From positions 30,596-94,595 of IMG/VR virus record IMGVR_UViG_3300050343_000258: a stretch of DNA of 64,000 nt. One strand, written 5' to 3'. Shown here one piece after another: positions 40,049 through 48,018 of the stretch. How positions within the stretch are numbered: the first letter of the stretch is position 1; every line of letters starts with the position of its first letter. The position numbers and the translations under genes were made by a program. This stretch comes from a virus. The notes below the pieces were generated by a model that was given only the letters and a program-made list of their open reading frames with translations, searched no databases and was not told the DNA's origin.

Positions 40049-40264
40049 ATGAGTGAAAAATTTGAAATACCAACAGAACGTATGAATATGTTAACAGGTA
40101 AACTTAGGGTACCTATTCATATCAATTACATATCGGATTATATTTTATGTGAGTCTACAGAAAAAACTAGAATAATTTTAAAACAATTAATTAATAGAGA
40201 CTTAATAGAGGTTAGTAAACACGCTGATGACTATTATGTTTTAAAAGCTAAAGGTAATGAGTAA
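40049..40264 (+). CDS. Small protein, possible winged-helix fold
   Basis: A 71-residue protein whose spacing of hydrophobic residues (TRIILKQLINRDLIEVSK) resembles the recognition-helix half of a winged helix. No family can be named. It overlaps the next gene by eight bases. Confidence 0.5.
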   Translation: MSEKFEIPTERMNMLTGKLRVPIHINYISDYILCESTEKTRIILKQLINRDLIEVSKHADDYYVLKAKGNE

Positions 40265-40493
40265 AGAATTAGTATCACACCCTGACCATTATGGTGGTGA
40301 AGATAACCCATATGAGGTTATAAAAATAGCAGAAGCTACAGGGTTAGATGAAGATGCATATCTATTTAACGTATTAAAGTATATAGTTAGAAGTGGAAAA
40401 AAAGATGACAACCCACCTGTACAAGATTTAAAAAAAGCGTTATTTTATTTAGATAGAAGAATTAAAACAATTGAACAAAATGGAGAAGAATAA
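40257..40493 (+). CDS. DUF3310 protein
   Basis: A 78-residue protein matching DUF3310 from end to end: an N-terminal HPDHYGG, NPYEVIKI, a central V-L-K-Y-I-V-R-S-G-K-K-D and a C-terminal D-L-K-K-A-L-F-Y-L-D-R-R-I. These small phage proteins are often labelled nucleotide kinase-like, without firm proof of activity. It overlaps the methyltransferase gene downstream. Confidence 0.8.
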   Translation: MSKELVSHPDHYGGEDNPYEVIKIAEATGLDEDAYLFNVLKYIVRSGKKDDNPPVQDLKKALFYLDRRIKTIEQNGEE

Positions 40494-41349
40494 AATTTAT
40501 TGCGGTGATGGCCGTAAACTTATGTCGGAGATGTCCGAAAAAACTGTAGACTTAGTTGTTACTAGTCCACCTTATGGTGTTGGTATTGATTATGATAGTT
40601 GGGATGATGATAAAGAAATAGCCGAGTACTGGAAATTTACAAGAGAATGGTTAAGAGAGACTTATCGAGTACTTAAAGACGATGGTCGTATAGCACTAAA
40701 CATTCCTTACGAAATTAACAGACAAAAAAAAGGTGGTAGAATATATTTTTCTGCTGAATTTTGGATGATAATGAAAGAGATTGGGTTTGGTTTCTTTGGT
40801 ATTGTAGATTTAGAAGAAGATTCCCCACATCGTTCAAAAACAACTGCTTGGGGTAGTTGGATGAGCCCGTCTTCACCATATATCTATAATCCTAAGGAGT
40901 GTGTGATTCTTGCTTATAAGAAAAAACATAAGAAAGATATTAAAGGAACCCCTCAATGGAAAGGTGAGTTTCAAATGGTTCCTAATGAAAAAATTGAAGG
41001 TGAGTTTAGAAAGAAGTTAGTCTATGAGGATAAAGATAAAAAAGATTTTATGTCTTTAGTCTTTGGTCAGTGGAATTATTTTGCGGATACAAGACAAAAA
41101 ACAAAGGCGACATTTTCATTGGATATACCATATAGGGCGATTAAAATTCTTTCATATAAAGAAGATGTAGTTATGGACCCATTCAACGGAAGTGGGACTA
41201 CTTGTTTAGCTGCGGAAATGTTAGGTAGACCTTGGATTGGTATGGATATCAGTAAAAATTACTGTGAAGTTGCCAGAGAAAGACTAAAAGAGTATCAAAC
41301 TGAACAAAAACAGTTGAAGTTAGTTTTAGATGAACATACGAGAAATTAG
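40480..41349 (+). CDS. DNA methyltransferase, N4-cytosine/N6-adenine class (SPPY type)
   Basis: A 289-residue enzyme with catalytic T-S-P-P-Y-G near residue 28 and a C-terminal SAM-binding D-P-F-N-G-S-G-T-T, the order found in beta-class amino-methyltransferases. The ATG at 40480 is preferred over a TTG at 40471; both lie within the previous gene. It is the second orphan methylase in the window with no adjacent nuclease, so protection from host restriction is the likeliest role. Confidence 0.88.
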   Translation: MEKNKIYCGDGRKLMSEMSEKTVDLVVTSPPYGVGIDYDSWDDDKEIAEYWKFTREWLRETYRVLKDDGRIALNIPYEINRQKKGGRIYFSAEFWMIMKEIGFGFFGIVDLEEDSPHRSKTTAWGSWMSPSSPYIYNPKECVILAYKKKHKKDIKGTPQWKGEFQMVPNEKIEGEFRKKLVYEDKDKKDFMSLVFGQWNYFADTRQKTKATFSLDIPYRAIKILSYKEDVVMDPFNGSGTTCLAAEMLGRPWIGMDISKNYCEVARERLKEYQTEQKQLKLVLDEHTRN

Positions 41350-41500
41350 TATTAAGAACCACGACTCAATCACTATAGTAACAACTGATGGTCATGTAAA
41401 AACATTTAAAAAAGGAAGTCTAAGTAACCCTAAAAAAGTGTGGTTTGATAATATCATCGCATGTTCAATATCATTAATGAGTGAAACCCCTACAAAGTGA
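41330..41500 (+). CDS. Small hypothetical protein, 56 aa
   Basis: A 56-residue frame beginning MNIREISIKN, with a beta-rich first half (ITIVTTDGHVKTF) and a C-terminal VWFDNIIACSISLM. It overlaps the end of the methyltransferase gene by 20 bases and ends inside a terminator, an arrangement expected of a real last gene in an operon. No family recognised. Confidence 0.5.
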   Translation: MNIREISIKNHDSITIVTTDGHVKTFKKGSLSNPKKVWFDNIIACSISLMSETPTK

Positions 41501-41510
41501 GGGGTTTTTT
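41484..41510 (+). terminator. Rho-independent terminator
   Basis: Stem AAACCCCT / AGGGGTTT with an eight-base loop running into a T6 tail. Confidence 0.8.
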
Positions 41511-41520
41511 GTTATTATAG

Positions 41521-41530
41521 ATATTTATTA
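41521..41530 (+). promoter_or_regulatory. Late-promoter-like motif ATATTTATTA
   Basis: Located 12 bases before the lysozyme start codon, right after a terminator. Confidence 0.5.
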
Positions 41531-41542
41531 ATAAAAGTTTTT

Positions 41543-42112
41543 ATGTCAAAGTTATTTATAAATGAATCGGAAGAGTCTCAAATACGTAAAATGTATTTAA
41601 TTGAAAGTGACTCTGACAAAAAAGATGGTACGATAATGAAGGCCAGTCAAAACTTTTGGGACCATATTAAATTTGAAGAAGGTGACCCCAAAAAACCAAT
41701 TGGTAACATAAAGGCGCCAGTATTAAAGGCTTATAAAGACACAAGTGGAGTTTTAACTATCGGTTATGGACACACTGGTAGTGATGTAAAACGTGGTTTA
41801 GTGATAGATAAAAAAACTGCGTTAGAGTTACTTTATAAAGATGCTTCGGAGGCTGCCGACTGCGTTAGAAGATTTTTAGGGGAATGGAAAGATAAAGGAT
41901 TAAAAACGTATATGTTAACTCAAGGACAATTTGATTCGTTAATATCATTAGTTTTTAATACTGGATGTGATTCAGTTAGAATGTCAAGATTTATACAATA
42001 TGTTAAATCTGGTCAAAATAAAAAAGCGGCAGAAAGTATTTTATCATATAAGTCCTCGAATGATGGTCTTAAGAATAGAAGAACAAAAGAAAAAAATATG
42101 TTTATATCATGA
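41543..42112 (+). CDS. Phage lysozyme (GH24) with [LI]xE N-terminus
   Basis: A 189-residue protein. The GH24 core runs from about residue 37: catalytic Glu in K-F-E-E-G, Asp in Y-K-D-T-S-G, Thr in L-T-I-G-Y-G-H-T, then a C-terminal F-D-S-L-I-S-L-V-F-N-T-G helix, as in T4 lysozyme and RrrD-type endolysins. An insertion of about ten residues separates the catalytic Glu from the Asp. The N-terminus carries F-I-N-E and Y-L-I-E, each followed by S, instead of a signal peptide, suggesting a virion-carried muramidase rather than a simple endolysin. It overlaps the next gene by ATGA. Confidence 0.88.
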   Translation: MSKLFINESEESQIRKMYLIESDSDKKDGTIMKASQNFWDHIKFEEGDPKKPIGNIKAPVLKAYKDTSGVLTIGYGHTGSDVKRGLVIDKKTALELLYKDASEAADCVRRFLGEWKDKGLKTYMLTQGQFDSLISLVFNTGCDSVRMSRFIQYVKSGQNKKAAESILSYKSSNDGLKNRRTKEKNMFIS

Positions 42113-44487
42113 AAAAATTAATTAAAGAATCAGGATTAAGAAATATCAACGATTTATCTAAGAGATATGAGAAAGCTAAAATATATTTTCATCAAGATTT
42201 AGACGGTGTTACGACTGCCTTAGCTATGAAAAATTATTTAGAGAATAATGGAATTAAAGTTGTTGATTCTGAAATAATACAATACGGTGATAAGGAATTT
42301 GCGGTAAAGAAACAAGATGCTAAAGGTGATACGATGCCGGTTTTAGTTGATTTCGCACATGGAAAGCCGATGTTTGTTGTACATACAGACCATCATGATA
42401 GTCAAACAGGTGTGGAAGGCGACACATCAACATCATTCAGGTCGTCACGTTCAAATGTTGAGACTTTATCTCAAATAATGTCACCAAGTGATATCTTTAC
42501 TGCCGATGATATTAGATTAATATCTACAGTCGATTCTGCAGATTTTGCTAAGTATGGGTTAGAACCACAAGATATAATGAATTTTGTATTTAAATTACAA
42601 AAAGATAAGTCATTACAGAAAAATAAAATGGCCTTAGGTTTAGCAACTAACAAACTTATGTTAGCTTATAAGAATAAACCAGGTTTTATGGAAGATTTAG
42701 TAATGACATCTCAACCATCACTATTAAACATATTTCAAAACATTAATAGATTAGCTGCTGAAAAGGGGTATGCGTTACCTGAAGAGATGGCTTTAAATCA
42801 AAAAGATTATGTACAGAAACAAAAAGATAGTGATAAAGTTTATGTTGATGACGGAATTATAGTACAATACGGAGGAGGTTCAATGTTTAAACCAGGTTCT
42901 TATGACCGTTATACTCCATTTAAAAATAATCCTGAAGCTGACTTTATAGTAATCGCTTGGCCAATGGGGTTAGTACAAGCGTCATGTAACCCATTTAAAG
43001 GTGAGAGAGAATTGAAAGGTGTTAACTTAGGTGATATAGCTCAAGAAGTATTAAGTAAATGGGAGAGTCAATTAAGAGAAAAGATAATTCCTTTATCTAC
43101 TATCAAATGGATATCAGAAGGTAATAAACAATTTGGAGATGAGTCAGTTGGTTTCACTAATGCGGATTTAGAAGCCTTTTATGGTGATAAGGTTCGTTCA
43201 ATGGATGGGGGTGATGACTATATGGAAAAATTAAAAGATATTATGGACAAACCATCTACTAAGTTAACTGAAGATGAGTGGGCTATATTAGATAAGTTAG
43301 GTGTACCGGCATGGGAAATGATTCAAGCTAACTCAGGTGGACACAAATGTATTACAAACATATCTGCGTTAAATTACTTCGGAAGAGGTAAGAGAAAACC
43401 TGAAGGTAAGTACAAGTATAGTAAAGATAGAGGTGATTCACCATATGTTAAGTTTGTTAAGATGATTCAAAAAGAGTTCGTAAGAAAACTTAAAGAAAAA
43501 ATAAATGAATCAAAAGGATTAAATGAACAAGCAGACAAGGCTGAATTAGTCGATGCTGATAGTAATCAATTATTAGTTAATATTAACAATATTGAAGGTG
43601 ACATCGAAAGAAGTGACCGTAAAAATATGAGATTTAAACAAGATGTTGAGTCATTTCAGATTGGATTATCTTTATTAGGTTATGAATTACCGGTGTATGG
43701 TGTCGATGGGTTATTCGGACCCGAAACAGAAAGAGCGTTAAATAAATTTAAGAGAGACAACAAATTAGAGGAAAACGGGATTTTTTCTACAGGAACTAAA
43801 GATTTAATGTATAATAAATTAAAAAATGAAAATATAGAAGATAAGGATATAGAAAAATATACATATTCAAGTAAGGAGTTTACTACATTAGATGGTAAGA
43901 TAACTCATACGTACTCAGGTAAAGCATCTAAAGGAATACAAAGATTAATTGATACTATGATTGAGAACGGTATTACAGACCCAGTCGCACAAATTGGTAT
44001 GTTAGCGGTAATAGGTAAAGAAACTCATTTTATTAATAAAAAAGAAAGAGGTTATCATAATACATCTAATCGTAGAATTAATAAAATATTTTCAAAAACT
44101 AGAAAGATGTCTGATTCAGAATTAAATGATTTAAAGAGAGACTATGATAAGTTTTTTAATTTAGTATATAATGGTAGAATTGGTAATAATAATAAAAATG
44201 ATGGTTCAAAATACGTTGGTAGAGGTTATAACCAATTAACGGGTAAAGCTAATTATCAAAAATATGGAAATAAAGTTGGTATTGATATCGTTAGTGACCC
44301 TGATAAGATGTTAGATGATAAAACAGCTGCCGAAGTTGCTGTAAAATTCTTAATTAGTAAAGGTGTACCTGAGTTTAGTAACCCTAAAGAGTCTACATTA
44401 TATTTTGCTGATGTTAATTCAGGAAGTCCTAAGAGAAGAGCTAGAGAACACTCAATTGAAGAATTACAAAAATTTGATATAGCTTAA
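42109..44487 (+). CDS. DHH phosphoesterase fused to peptidoglycan-binding and GH19 domains
   Basis: A continuous 792-residue protein with an unusual order. Residues 1-7 (MKKLIKE) look like a capsid-targeting peptide. Residues about 15-460 have DHH-family motifs: H-Q-D-L-D-G near residue 27, L-V-D-F-A-H-G, and T-D-H-H near residue 94, as in phosphodiesterases that cut short nucleotides, cyclic dinucleotides or DNA ends. Residue about 464 begins I-N-E-S, a possible second cleavage site. Residues 506-577 form a peptidoglycan-binding domain (G-V-D-G-L-F-G-P-E-T), and about 617-792 match GH19 chitinase-like lysozymes (G-R-G-Y-N-Q-L-T-G-K-A-N-Y). Cleavage at the internal site would release two enzymes. 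No indel creates the fusion. Confidence 0.82.
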   Translation: MKKLIKESGLRNINDLSKRYEKAKIYFHQDLDGVTTALAMKNYLENNGIKVVDSEIIQYGDKEFAVKKQDAKGDTMPVLVDFAHGKPMFVVHTDHHDSQTGVEGDTSTSFRSSRSNVETLSQIMSPSDIFTADDIRLISTVDSADFAKYGLEPQDIMNFVFKLQKDKSLQKNKMALGLATNKLMLAYKNKPGFMEDLVMTSQPSLLNIFQNINRLAAEKGYALPEEMALNQKDYVQKQKDSDKVYVDDGIIVQYGGGSMFKPGSYDRYTPFKNNPEADFIVIAWPMGLVQASCNPFKGERELKGVNLGDIAQEVLSKWESQLREKIIPLSTIKWISEGNKQFGDESVGFTNADLEAFYGDKVRSMDGGDDYMEKLKDIMDKPSTKLTEDEWAILDKLGVPAWEMIQANSGGHKCITNISALNYFGRGKRKPEGKYKYSKDRGDSPYVKFVKMIQKEFVRKLKEKINESKGLNEQADKAELVDADSNQLLVNINNIEGDIERSDRKNMRFKQDVESFQIGLSLLGYELPVYGVDGLFGPETERALNKFKRDNKLEENGIFSTGTKDLMYNKLKNENIEDKDIEKYTYSSKEFTTLDGKITHTYSGKASKGIQRLIDTMIENGITDPVAQIGMLAVIGKETHFINKKERGYHNTSNRRINKIFSKTRKMSDSELNDLKRDYDKFFNLVYNGRIGNNNKNDGSKYVGRGYNQLTGKANYQKYGNKVGIDIVSDPDKMLDDKTAAEVAVKFLISKGVPEFSNPKESTLYFADVNSGSPKRRAREHSIEELQKFDIA

Positions 44488-44503
44488 AACAATTAAGACA
44501 ACT

Positions 44504-44860
44504 TTAAAATAAAGATAAGGAGACGATGTCTCCTTTTTTTATGCCTTGTTCTTCACAAAAACCACCAAAGACCTCTAAAACTGTATCACCAAATCCTTGA
44601 TATGATTCACAATTTTTCTTATCATTACATGGTTGACAGTTAGAATGAATTTTAGTTATTGTTGTTCCATCTATGAAAATAATGTCTAATGGTATAATAC
44701 AATTATACATCCAAAAACTTTGTTCGGTACGTTCAGGCATAAAAAATAACATACCATCAAAGGACTCATCAAATCTTTTTCCCATCATTCCATCAGTTAT
44801 GGATTTTTTAGTGGAAGAAACTTTGACTTTTAAAATATTATTTTCTATGATTACTTTCAT
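44504..44860 (-). CDS. DUF192 family protein
   Basis: A 118-residue protein with the DUF192 pattern: M-M-G-K-R-F, a G-M-L-F-F strand, S-F-W-M-Y-N-C, I-P-L-D-I-I-F-I-D, and V-L-E-V-F-G-G near the end. DUF192 proteins are small beta-barrels of unknown function, usually secreted; this copy has no signal peptide. A late-type motif lies two bases from the start codon on the minus strand. Confidence 0.8.
   Translation of the reverse strand: MKVIIENNILKVKVSSTKKSITDGMMGKRFDESFDGMLFFMPERTEQSFWMYNCIIPLDIIFIDGTTITKIHSNCQPCNDKKNCESYQGFGDTVLEVFGGFCEEQGIKKGDIVSLSLF
44517..44540 (+). terminator. Rho-independent terminator
   Basis: Stem AAGGAGAC / GTCTCCTT with a three-base GAT loop and a T7 run. It lies within the 3' end of the convergent DUF192 gene. 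Confidence 0.8.
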
Positions 44861-44862
44861 AC

Positions 44863-44872
44863 TAATAAATAT
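44863..44872 (-). promoter_or_regulatory. Late-promoter-like motif, minus strand
   Basis: Minus-strand ATATTTATTA directly before the DUF192 start codon, which would give a leaderless transcript. Confidence 0.35.
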
Positions 44873-44887
44873 CCAATAAAACTAATA

Positions 44888-45295
44888 ATGAAAAAATACG
44901 CAGGAATAATCGTAAGATGTGATAATAAGGTGTTACTTTGTAAAAGAAACTCACAAACAACTCTACCAGGTTTTTGGTCATGTCCCGCAGGTAGTGTGGA
45001 AGAAGATGAGCCAACTAAAGACGCTGCGATTAGAGAGTTTATAGAAGAGACTGATTTACCTGTGTTAGGAGACATAGAGTTTGCCGCGGTAATAAAAAGG
45101 TATAACAGAGACGGAAGTAAAGTTAAAGGTATGTTTTATACCTACCTTATGGATGTTGAAGAAGAGATGTTTCCTGATTTAGAAAACGCTTATGATGGGG
45201 ACGAACACACGGAATGTGGGTATTTTGGTAAAGATGAATTACCCGAACCAATGACAAAACAATTTAATAAACTTATAAAAATAATTTTAAAATGA
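44888..45295 (+). CDS. Nudix hydrolase
   Basis: A 135-residue protein with a complete Nudix box, G-x5-E-x7-R-E-F-I-E-E-T (residues about 38-58), preceded by the usual strands (V-L-L-C-K-R-N). Nudix enzymes cleave nucleoside diphosphates linked to other groups; the substrate cannot be told from the sequence. Candidates in phages include damaged dNTPs, ADP-ribose and dinucleotide signals. It overlaps the next gene by ATGA. Confidence 0.88.
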   Translation: MKKYAGIIVRCDNKVLLCKRNSQTTLPGFWSCPAGSVEEDEPTKDAAIREFIEETDLPVLGDIEFAAVIKRYNRDGSKVKGMFYTYLMDVEEEMFPDLENAYDGDEHTECGYFGKDELPEPMTKQFNKLIKIILK

Positions 45296-45516
45296 ACAAA
45301 TTAGTAAATATGTTAAAAACATCTGCACAGGCAGATAAAGCAAAGGCATTATTATCACTTGAACTACTTGGTAGTAAAGCAGTAGGAATCGGAGACCACT
45401 CAACAGGGGACTTCTATAAAAACGCTGAAGAGGCGTTAGTAATGTTAGTAGACGCGGACGATAGATTAAGTGCTTTAGATAAGTATTTTGATTCTAATGG
45501 AGTAATTATAGGGTAA
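45292..45516 (+). CDS. Small hypothetical protein, 74 aa
   Basis: Helical, Ala- and Asp-rich, with a central GSKAVGIGDHSTGDFY turn. It is coupled to the Nudix gene by ATGA. No family recognised, although the sequence is well-formed and compact. It is the last gene before the noncoding RNA region. Confidence 0.6.
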   Translation: MNKLVNMLKTSAQADKAKALLSLELLGSKAVGIGDHSTGDFYKNAEEALVMLVDADDRLSALDKYFDSNGVIIG

Positions 45517-45562
45517 ATATCCAATAATTTTAATACAAAACACAAAAAAACCCTTAAAGGGC

Positions 45563-45592
45563 TTGTCTGAGAGTAATTTTTTTGTATATTTG
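45563..45592 (+). promoter_or_regulatory. Bacteroidota-type promoter, upstream of the noncoding RNA
   Basis: TTG at 45563-45565 and TATATTTG at 45585-45592 with a 19-base spacer. It is the first of two tandem promoters in front of the long RNA. Confidence 0.6.
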
Positions 45593-45663
45593 TATAACTT
45601 TTGAGATTTATTGGAGTATTTATATCTTACCCAACAGAAAATCAGAAAGTTTTTAAAAAAAAG

Positions 45664-45695
45664 TTTGACAGATTAAAAAATTTGTTGTAGTTTTG
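45664..45695 (+). promoter_or_regulatory. Strong Bacteroidota-type promoter for the noncoding RNA
   Basis: TTTGACA begins at 45664 and TAGTTTTG (TAnnTTTG) lies at 45688-45695, with 20 bases between TTTG and TA. This predicts a transcription start near 45702. Confidence 0.75.
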
Positions 45696-45701
45696 TAAAA
45701 C

Positions 45702-46614
45702 AATTCAGTAAGAGTACTGAAGACGTTCTTTGAAAATATTAGTAAGTGTCACCTTAACCATCACAGTTTGTGAAAGGAATACAAAAGATTAACCCCTTTT
45801 TCTTAAACGGTTAAGTATGACATTTGACGGCGGTTTAGCGTCGTTAGATAACCCCAGCAATGGGACTAAAGGGATTGAAACGAGAATAGTACATCGTGAA
45901 TATTCGCAGAGTTTACTCTGACAACTAAACAAAGTGGCTACGGTCAAGACCCTAAGGGCAACTGCTAAAGGGACGAGACCATTCTGAGTCCGTGGAATAT
46001 CAGAGTTGAGATAGTGATATCAATAGGAAAAGCTACAGGTGACGGTTCGACACACCCTGTCAGGTGTTGTAGGGCTGAGTACCAGTACGAAGGAATTCCG
46101 ATACGATAAGTTAACGTATTCCTGAAGTACCGTAAGTTGACAGACTTACAGAGAGGTGTGAAGCATTTTGTTTTCCAAAGAAACGAAACTTCTCCCGAAG
46201 CACATCTTTCTCATTTCCATTGTTACTTTTACTAAAACTAAAAGAGAGCAAAAGTTCTTCGGGCGTTGACAACGAAAGGTGTCTAACACTTCGAGTCAAT
46301 AGACTAACGAAGTCATTGGTAGACCGCAAGTCTCCTGATGTCAATTATCAAATACCTGGTGGGATGGCCGTCCCTTAGTGAACTCGCAAGGTTTGACAGA
46401 GTAAAGTAGTAGTTGAGTAGTTGTTAACGAAAAGAGTGGTTCACTCAAATAACCGACACTGACTTGATACTTTCGGCAACGAGAGTGGATACATGAGCAA
46501 CCGATATAGGGTAATCTCACTAAAGACAAGTCACCATAAACGTGTAATCTCAGCGTTCTATACTCTATTATATATCTTCCTTAACCTCAGTTCTAACCGA
46601 CTGAGGTTTTTTTT
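45702..46614 (+). ncRNA. Long structured noncoding RNA (about 0.9 kb), family unassigned
   Basis: The stretch between promoter and terminator has no sustained reading frame but many complementary pairs. Examples are CCCA-GCAA-TGGG (45853-45864), CAGAG/CTCTG (45907-45920), GGTC/GACC with CCCT/AGGG nested (45942-45980), CTACA/TGTAG (46033-46082), GTAAGT/ACTTAC (46132-46149), the long-range CCCGAAG/CTTCGGG (46194-46263), GAGTG/CACTC (46434-46446) and CTTTCG-GCAA-CGAGAG (46470-46485). Two hairpins carry GNRA loops and AGAC-CGCAA-GTCT is similar, typical of large RNAs with tertiary contacts. It is also less AT-rich than its surroundings. Size, loops and phage context recall GOLLD and ROOL RNAs, but I cannot match it to either consensus by eye. 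Confidence 0.75.
46583..46614 (+). terminator. Rho-independent terminator ending the long RNA
   Basis: Stem AACCTCAGT / ACTGAGGTT with an eight-base loop and a run of eight T. Confidence 0.85.
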
Positions 46615-46625
46615 ATGCTCAATAA

Positions 46626-46657
46626 TTTGTGTAAGTGAATATTATTCACTATATTTG
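46626..46657 (+). promoter_or_regulatory. Bacteroidota-type promoter
   Basis: TTTG at 46626-46629 and TATATTTG at 46650-46657, spacer 20 bases, 21 bases before the next start codon. Confidence 0.7.
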
Positions 46658-46678
46658 TATAAATAAAAAAATAAAATT

Positions 46679-46909
46679 ATGGAAGGAATTATCACATTAG
46701 TCATTATCGGTTTCGTTTTAACATTTGGTTCACAATTACTAAAAGGTATTGGAAATATCTTTGCCGCGTCAGGTAGGGTTGGCGGTTGGATAGTTGGAAT
46801 TATCTTAGTTGTGTTCTTATTAAAAACATTAGTTTTTAGTTCAACACCCGAATCTGTAACTCCACCAAATAATACGGAAATGAAAACATTAACTAACGAA
46901 GACTTTTAA
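46679..46909 (+). CDS. Small membrane protein, two transmembrane helices
   Basis: A 76-residue protein with hydrophobic segments at about residues 3-27 and 34-53 and a Pro/Thr/Asn-rich tail. Function unknown. A good host-type promoter suggests early or middle expression. Confidence 0.6.
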   Translation: MEGIITLVIIGFVLTFGSQLLKGIGNIFAASGRVGGWIVGIILVVFLLKTLVFSSTPESVTPPNNTEMKTLTNEDF

Positions 46910-46941
46910 ACATAATATTAGTTTAAATCAAAAAATTTAAT

Positions 46942-46949
46942 TATATTTG
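46942..46949 (+). promoter_or_regulatory. Bacteroidota-type -7 element TATATTTG
   Basis: TAnnTTTG match four bases before the ATG at 46954; the upstream TTG element is weak. Confidence 0.4.
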
Positions 46950-46953
46950 TAAT

Positions 46954-47214
46954 ATGAAAAAAGGAGATAAAATAAAAGATAATAAAATCGGTTCAACACA
47001 CATTATTGAATCTATTGAATCATTTGGTGAAGACACTGTAATTTTTACTGAGGACAGTAAATGTTTACCTATGGAACAAGTTTCTGTCATGAATATAGTA
47101 GAATCATATAGTGATTTATGTGTAAACGGAATCAATGAAGGTTTGAAAAAAGTTAGTGAAGACTTTAGAAAAACTATGAATGAAAAATATGGTATTAATT
47201 TTAATGAAGACTAA
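46954..47214 (+). CDS. Hypothetical protein, 86 aa
   Basis: Soluble, acidic, beginning MKKGDKIKDNKIGS, which resembles a short beta-barrel start, followed by helices. No family recognised. It opens a run of five small genes. Confidence 0.55.
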   Translation: MKKGDKIKDNKIGSTHIIESIESFGEDTVIFTEDSKCLPMEQVSVMNIVESYSDLCVNGINEGLKKVSEDFRKTMNEKYGINFNED

Positions 47215-47220
47215 AGGTAT

Positions 47221-47478
47221 ATGATGAAGACAATTAAAATAGAACACCCAAAGTTTGGAATCCTTCAAGAAAAAAGTTTTGATGATGATATACAGTTTAA
47301 AATATATCTTAAAATGGTTCATTCTTGTTTGGAACTTAAAGAGGATTTAACCACATCAAACGGTAATGATTTTCTTCTTCACATACCATATGATTTATTA
47401 AGGTCTTCAATGGTAATTGGTAACGTTCAAAAAATTAGTTTAGCCGAGTACGCAATTCAAAAATCTAAAACACAATAA
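47221..47478 (+). CDS. Hypothetical protein, 85 aa
   Basis: Mixed alpha/beta small protein with two adjacent Met codons at the start. No family recognised. It is co-directional and close to its neighbours. Confidence 0.55.
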   Translation: MMKTIKIEHPKFGILQEKSFDDDIQFKIYLKMVHSCLELKEDLTTSNGNDFLLHIPYDLLRSSMVIGNVQKISLAEYAIQKSKTQ

Positions 47479-47480
47479 AA

Positions 47481-47834
47481 ATGGTAAAAATAATTAATAA
47501 TTTATGGAGTATGATTAAAATGGTTATTATTTTAATCTTTATGTTAGTAGGTGTTCATTTTGTAGGGACAGAAAAACTAGTAGAAACAGGTCTTATTTGT
47601 CTTGGATTCTACTTCTCATATAAACTCATAGAATTATTATCTGTGTACCTTAAAAACAAGATAAACGGGGTTAAAATGGATAAGACCGTTAAGGTTGTTG
47701 AGGAAATTAATCCTGAGATTAAATATATTGAAGGTTTAATCAACGAGATTAAGAAAAAAGCTAAAAAAACTGTTAAGGATAAGAATACTTTAGACCTATT
47801 AGGTATTAAACTAAAACAACTTAAAAATGTTTAA
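47481..47834 (+). CDS. Membrane protein with cytoplasmic coiled-coil tail
   Basis: A 117-residue protein with two hydrophobic helices (about residues 9-28 and 35-55) and a Lys/Glu-rich helical tail. It overlaps the next gene by eight bases. Function unknown. Confidence 0.55.
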   Translation: MVKIINNLWSMIKMVIILIFMLVGVHFVGTEKLVETGLICLGFYFSYKLIELLSVYLKNKINGVKMDKTVKVVEEINPEIKYIEGLINEIKKKAKKTVKDKNTLDLLGIKLKQLKNV

Positions 47835-48018
47835 GGTAGGTGATTATGTAATACCACGAGATAGTAAAACTATAAAGGTAATTAATGAGATAGAAGAAAT
47901 TGAAAACCAATTTATTATTTACATGACAGATAATAGTTCTTATCATATTTCACAACTACTAACTTTAAATGAAGTGGTAAAAAAAGATAAACATTATAAA
48001 GAAAGTTTTAAATTATGA
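47827..48018 (+). CDS. Hypothetical protein, 63 aa
   Basis: It starts MFKVGDYVIPRDS, suggesting a small SH3-like or KOW-like barrel, and ends Lys-rich. It overlaps genes on both sides by a few bases, so translation is probably coupled. Confidence 0.55.
   Translation: MFKVGDYVIPRDSKTIKVINEIEEIENQFIIYMTDNSSYHISQLLTLNEVVKKDKHYKESFKL

Noticed and set aside
46041-46053. GGTTCGA as a tRNA T-arm
   Set aside because: No acceptor stem or anticodon arm can be built around it; it lies inside a larger fold of the noncoding RNA. I found no tRNA in the window.
46111-46529. Two minus-strand frames of 62 and 77 residues inside the long RNA
   Set aside because: Composition is not protein-like, there is no promoter for them, and the plus-strand structure with promoter and terminator explains the region better.
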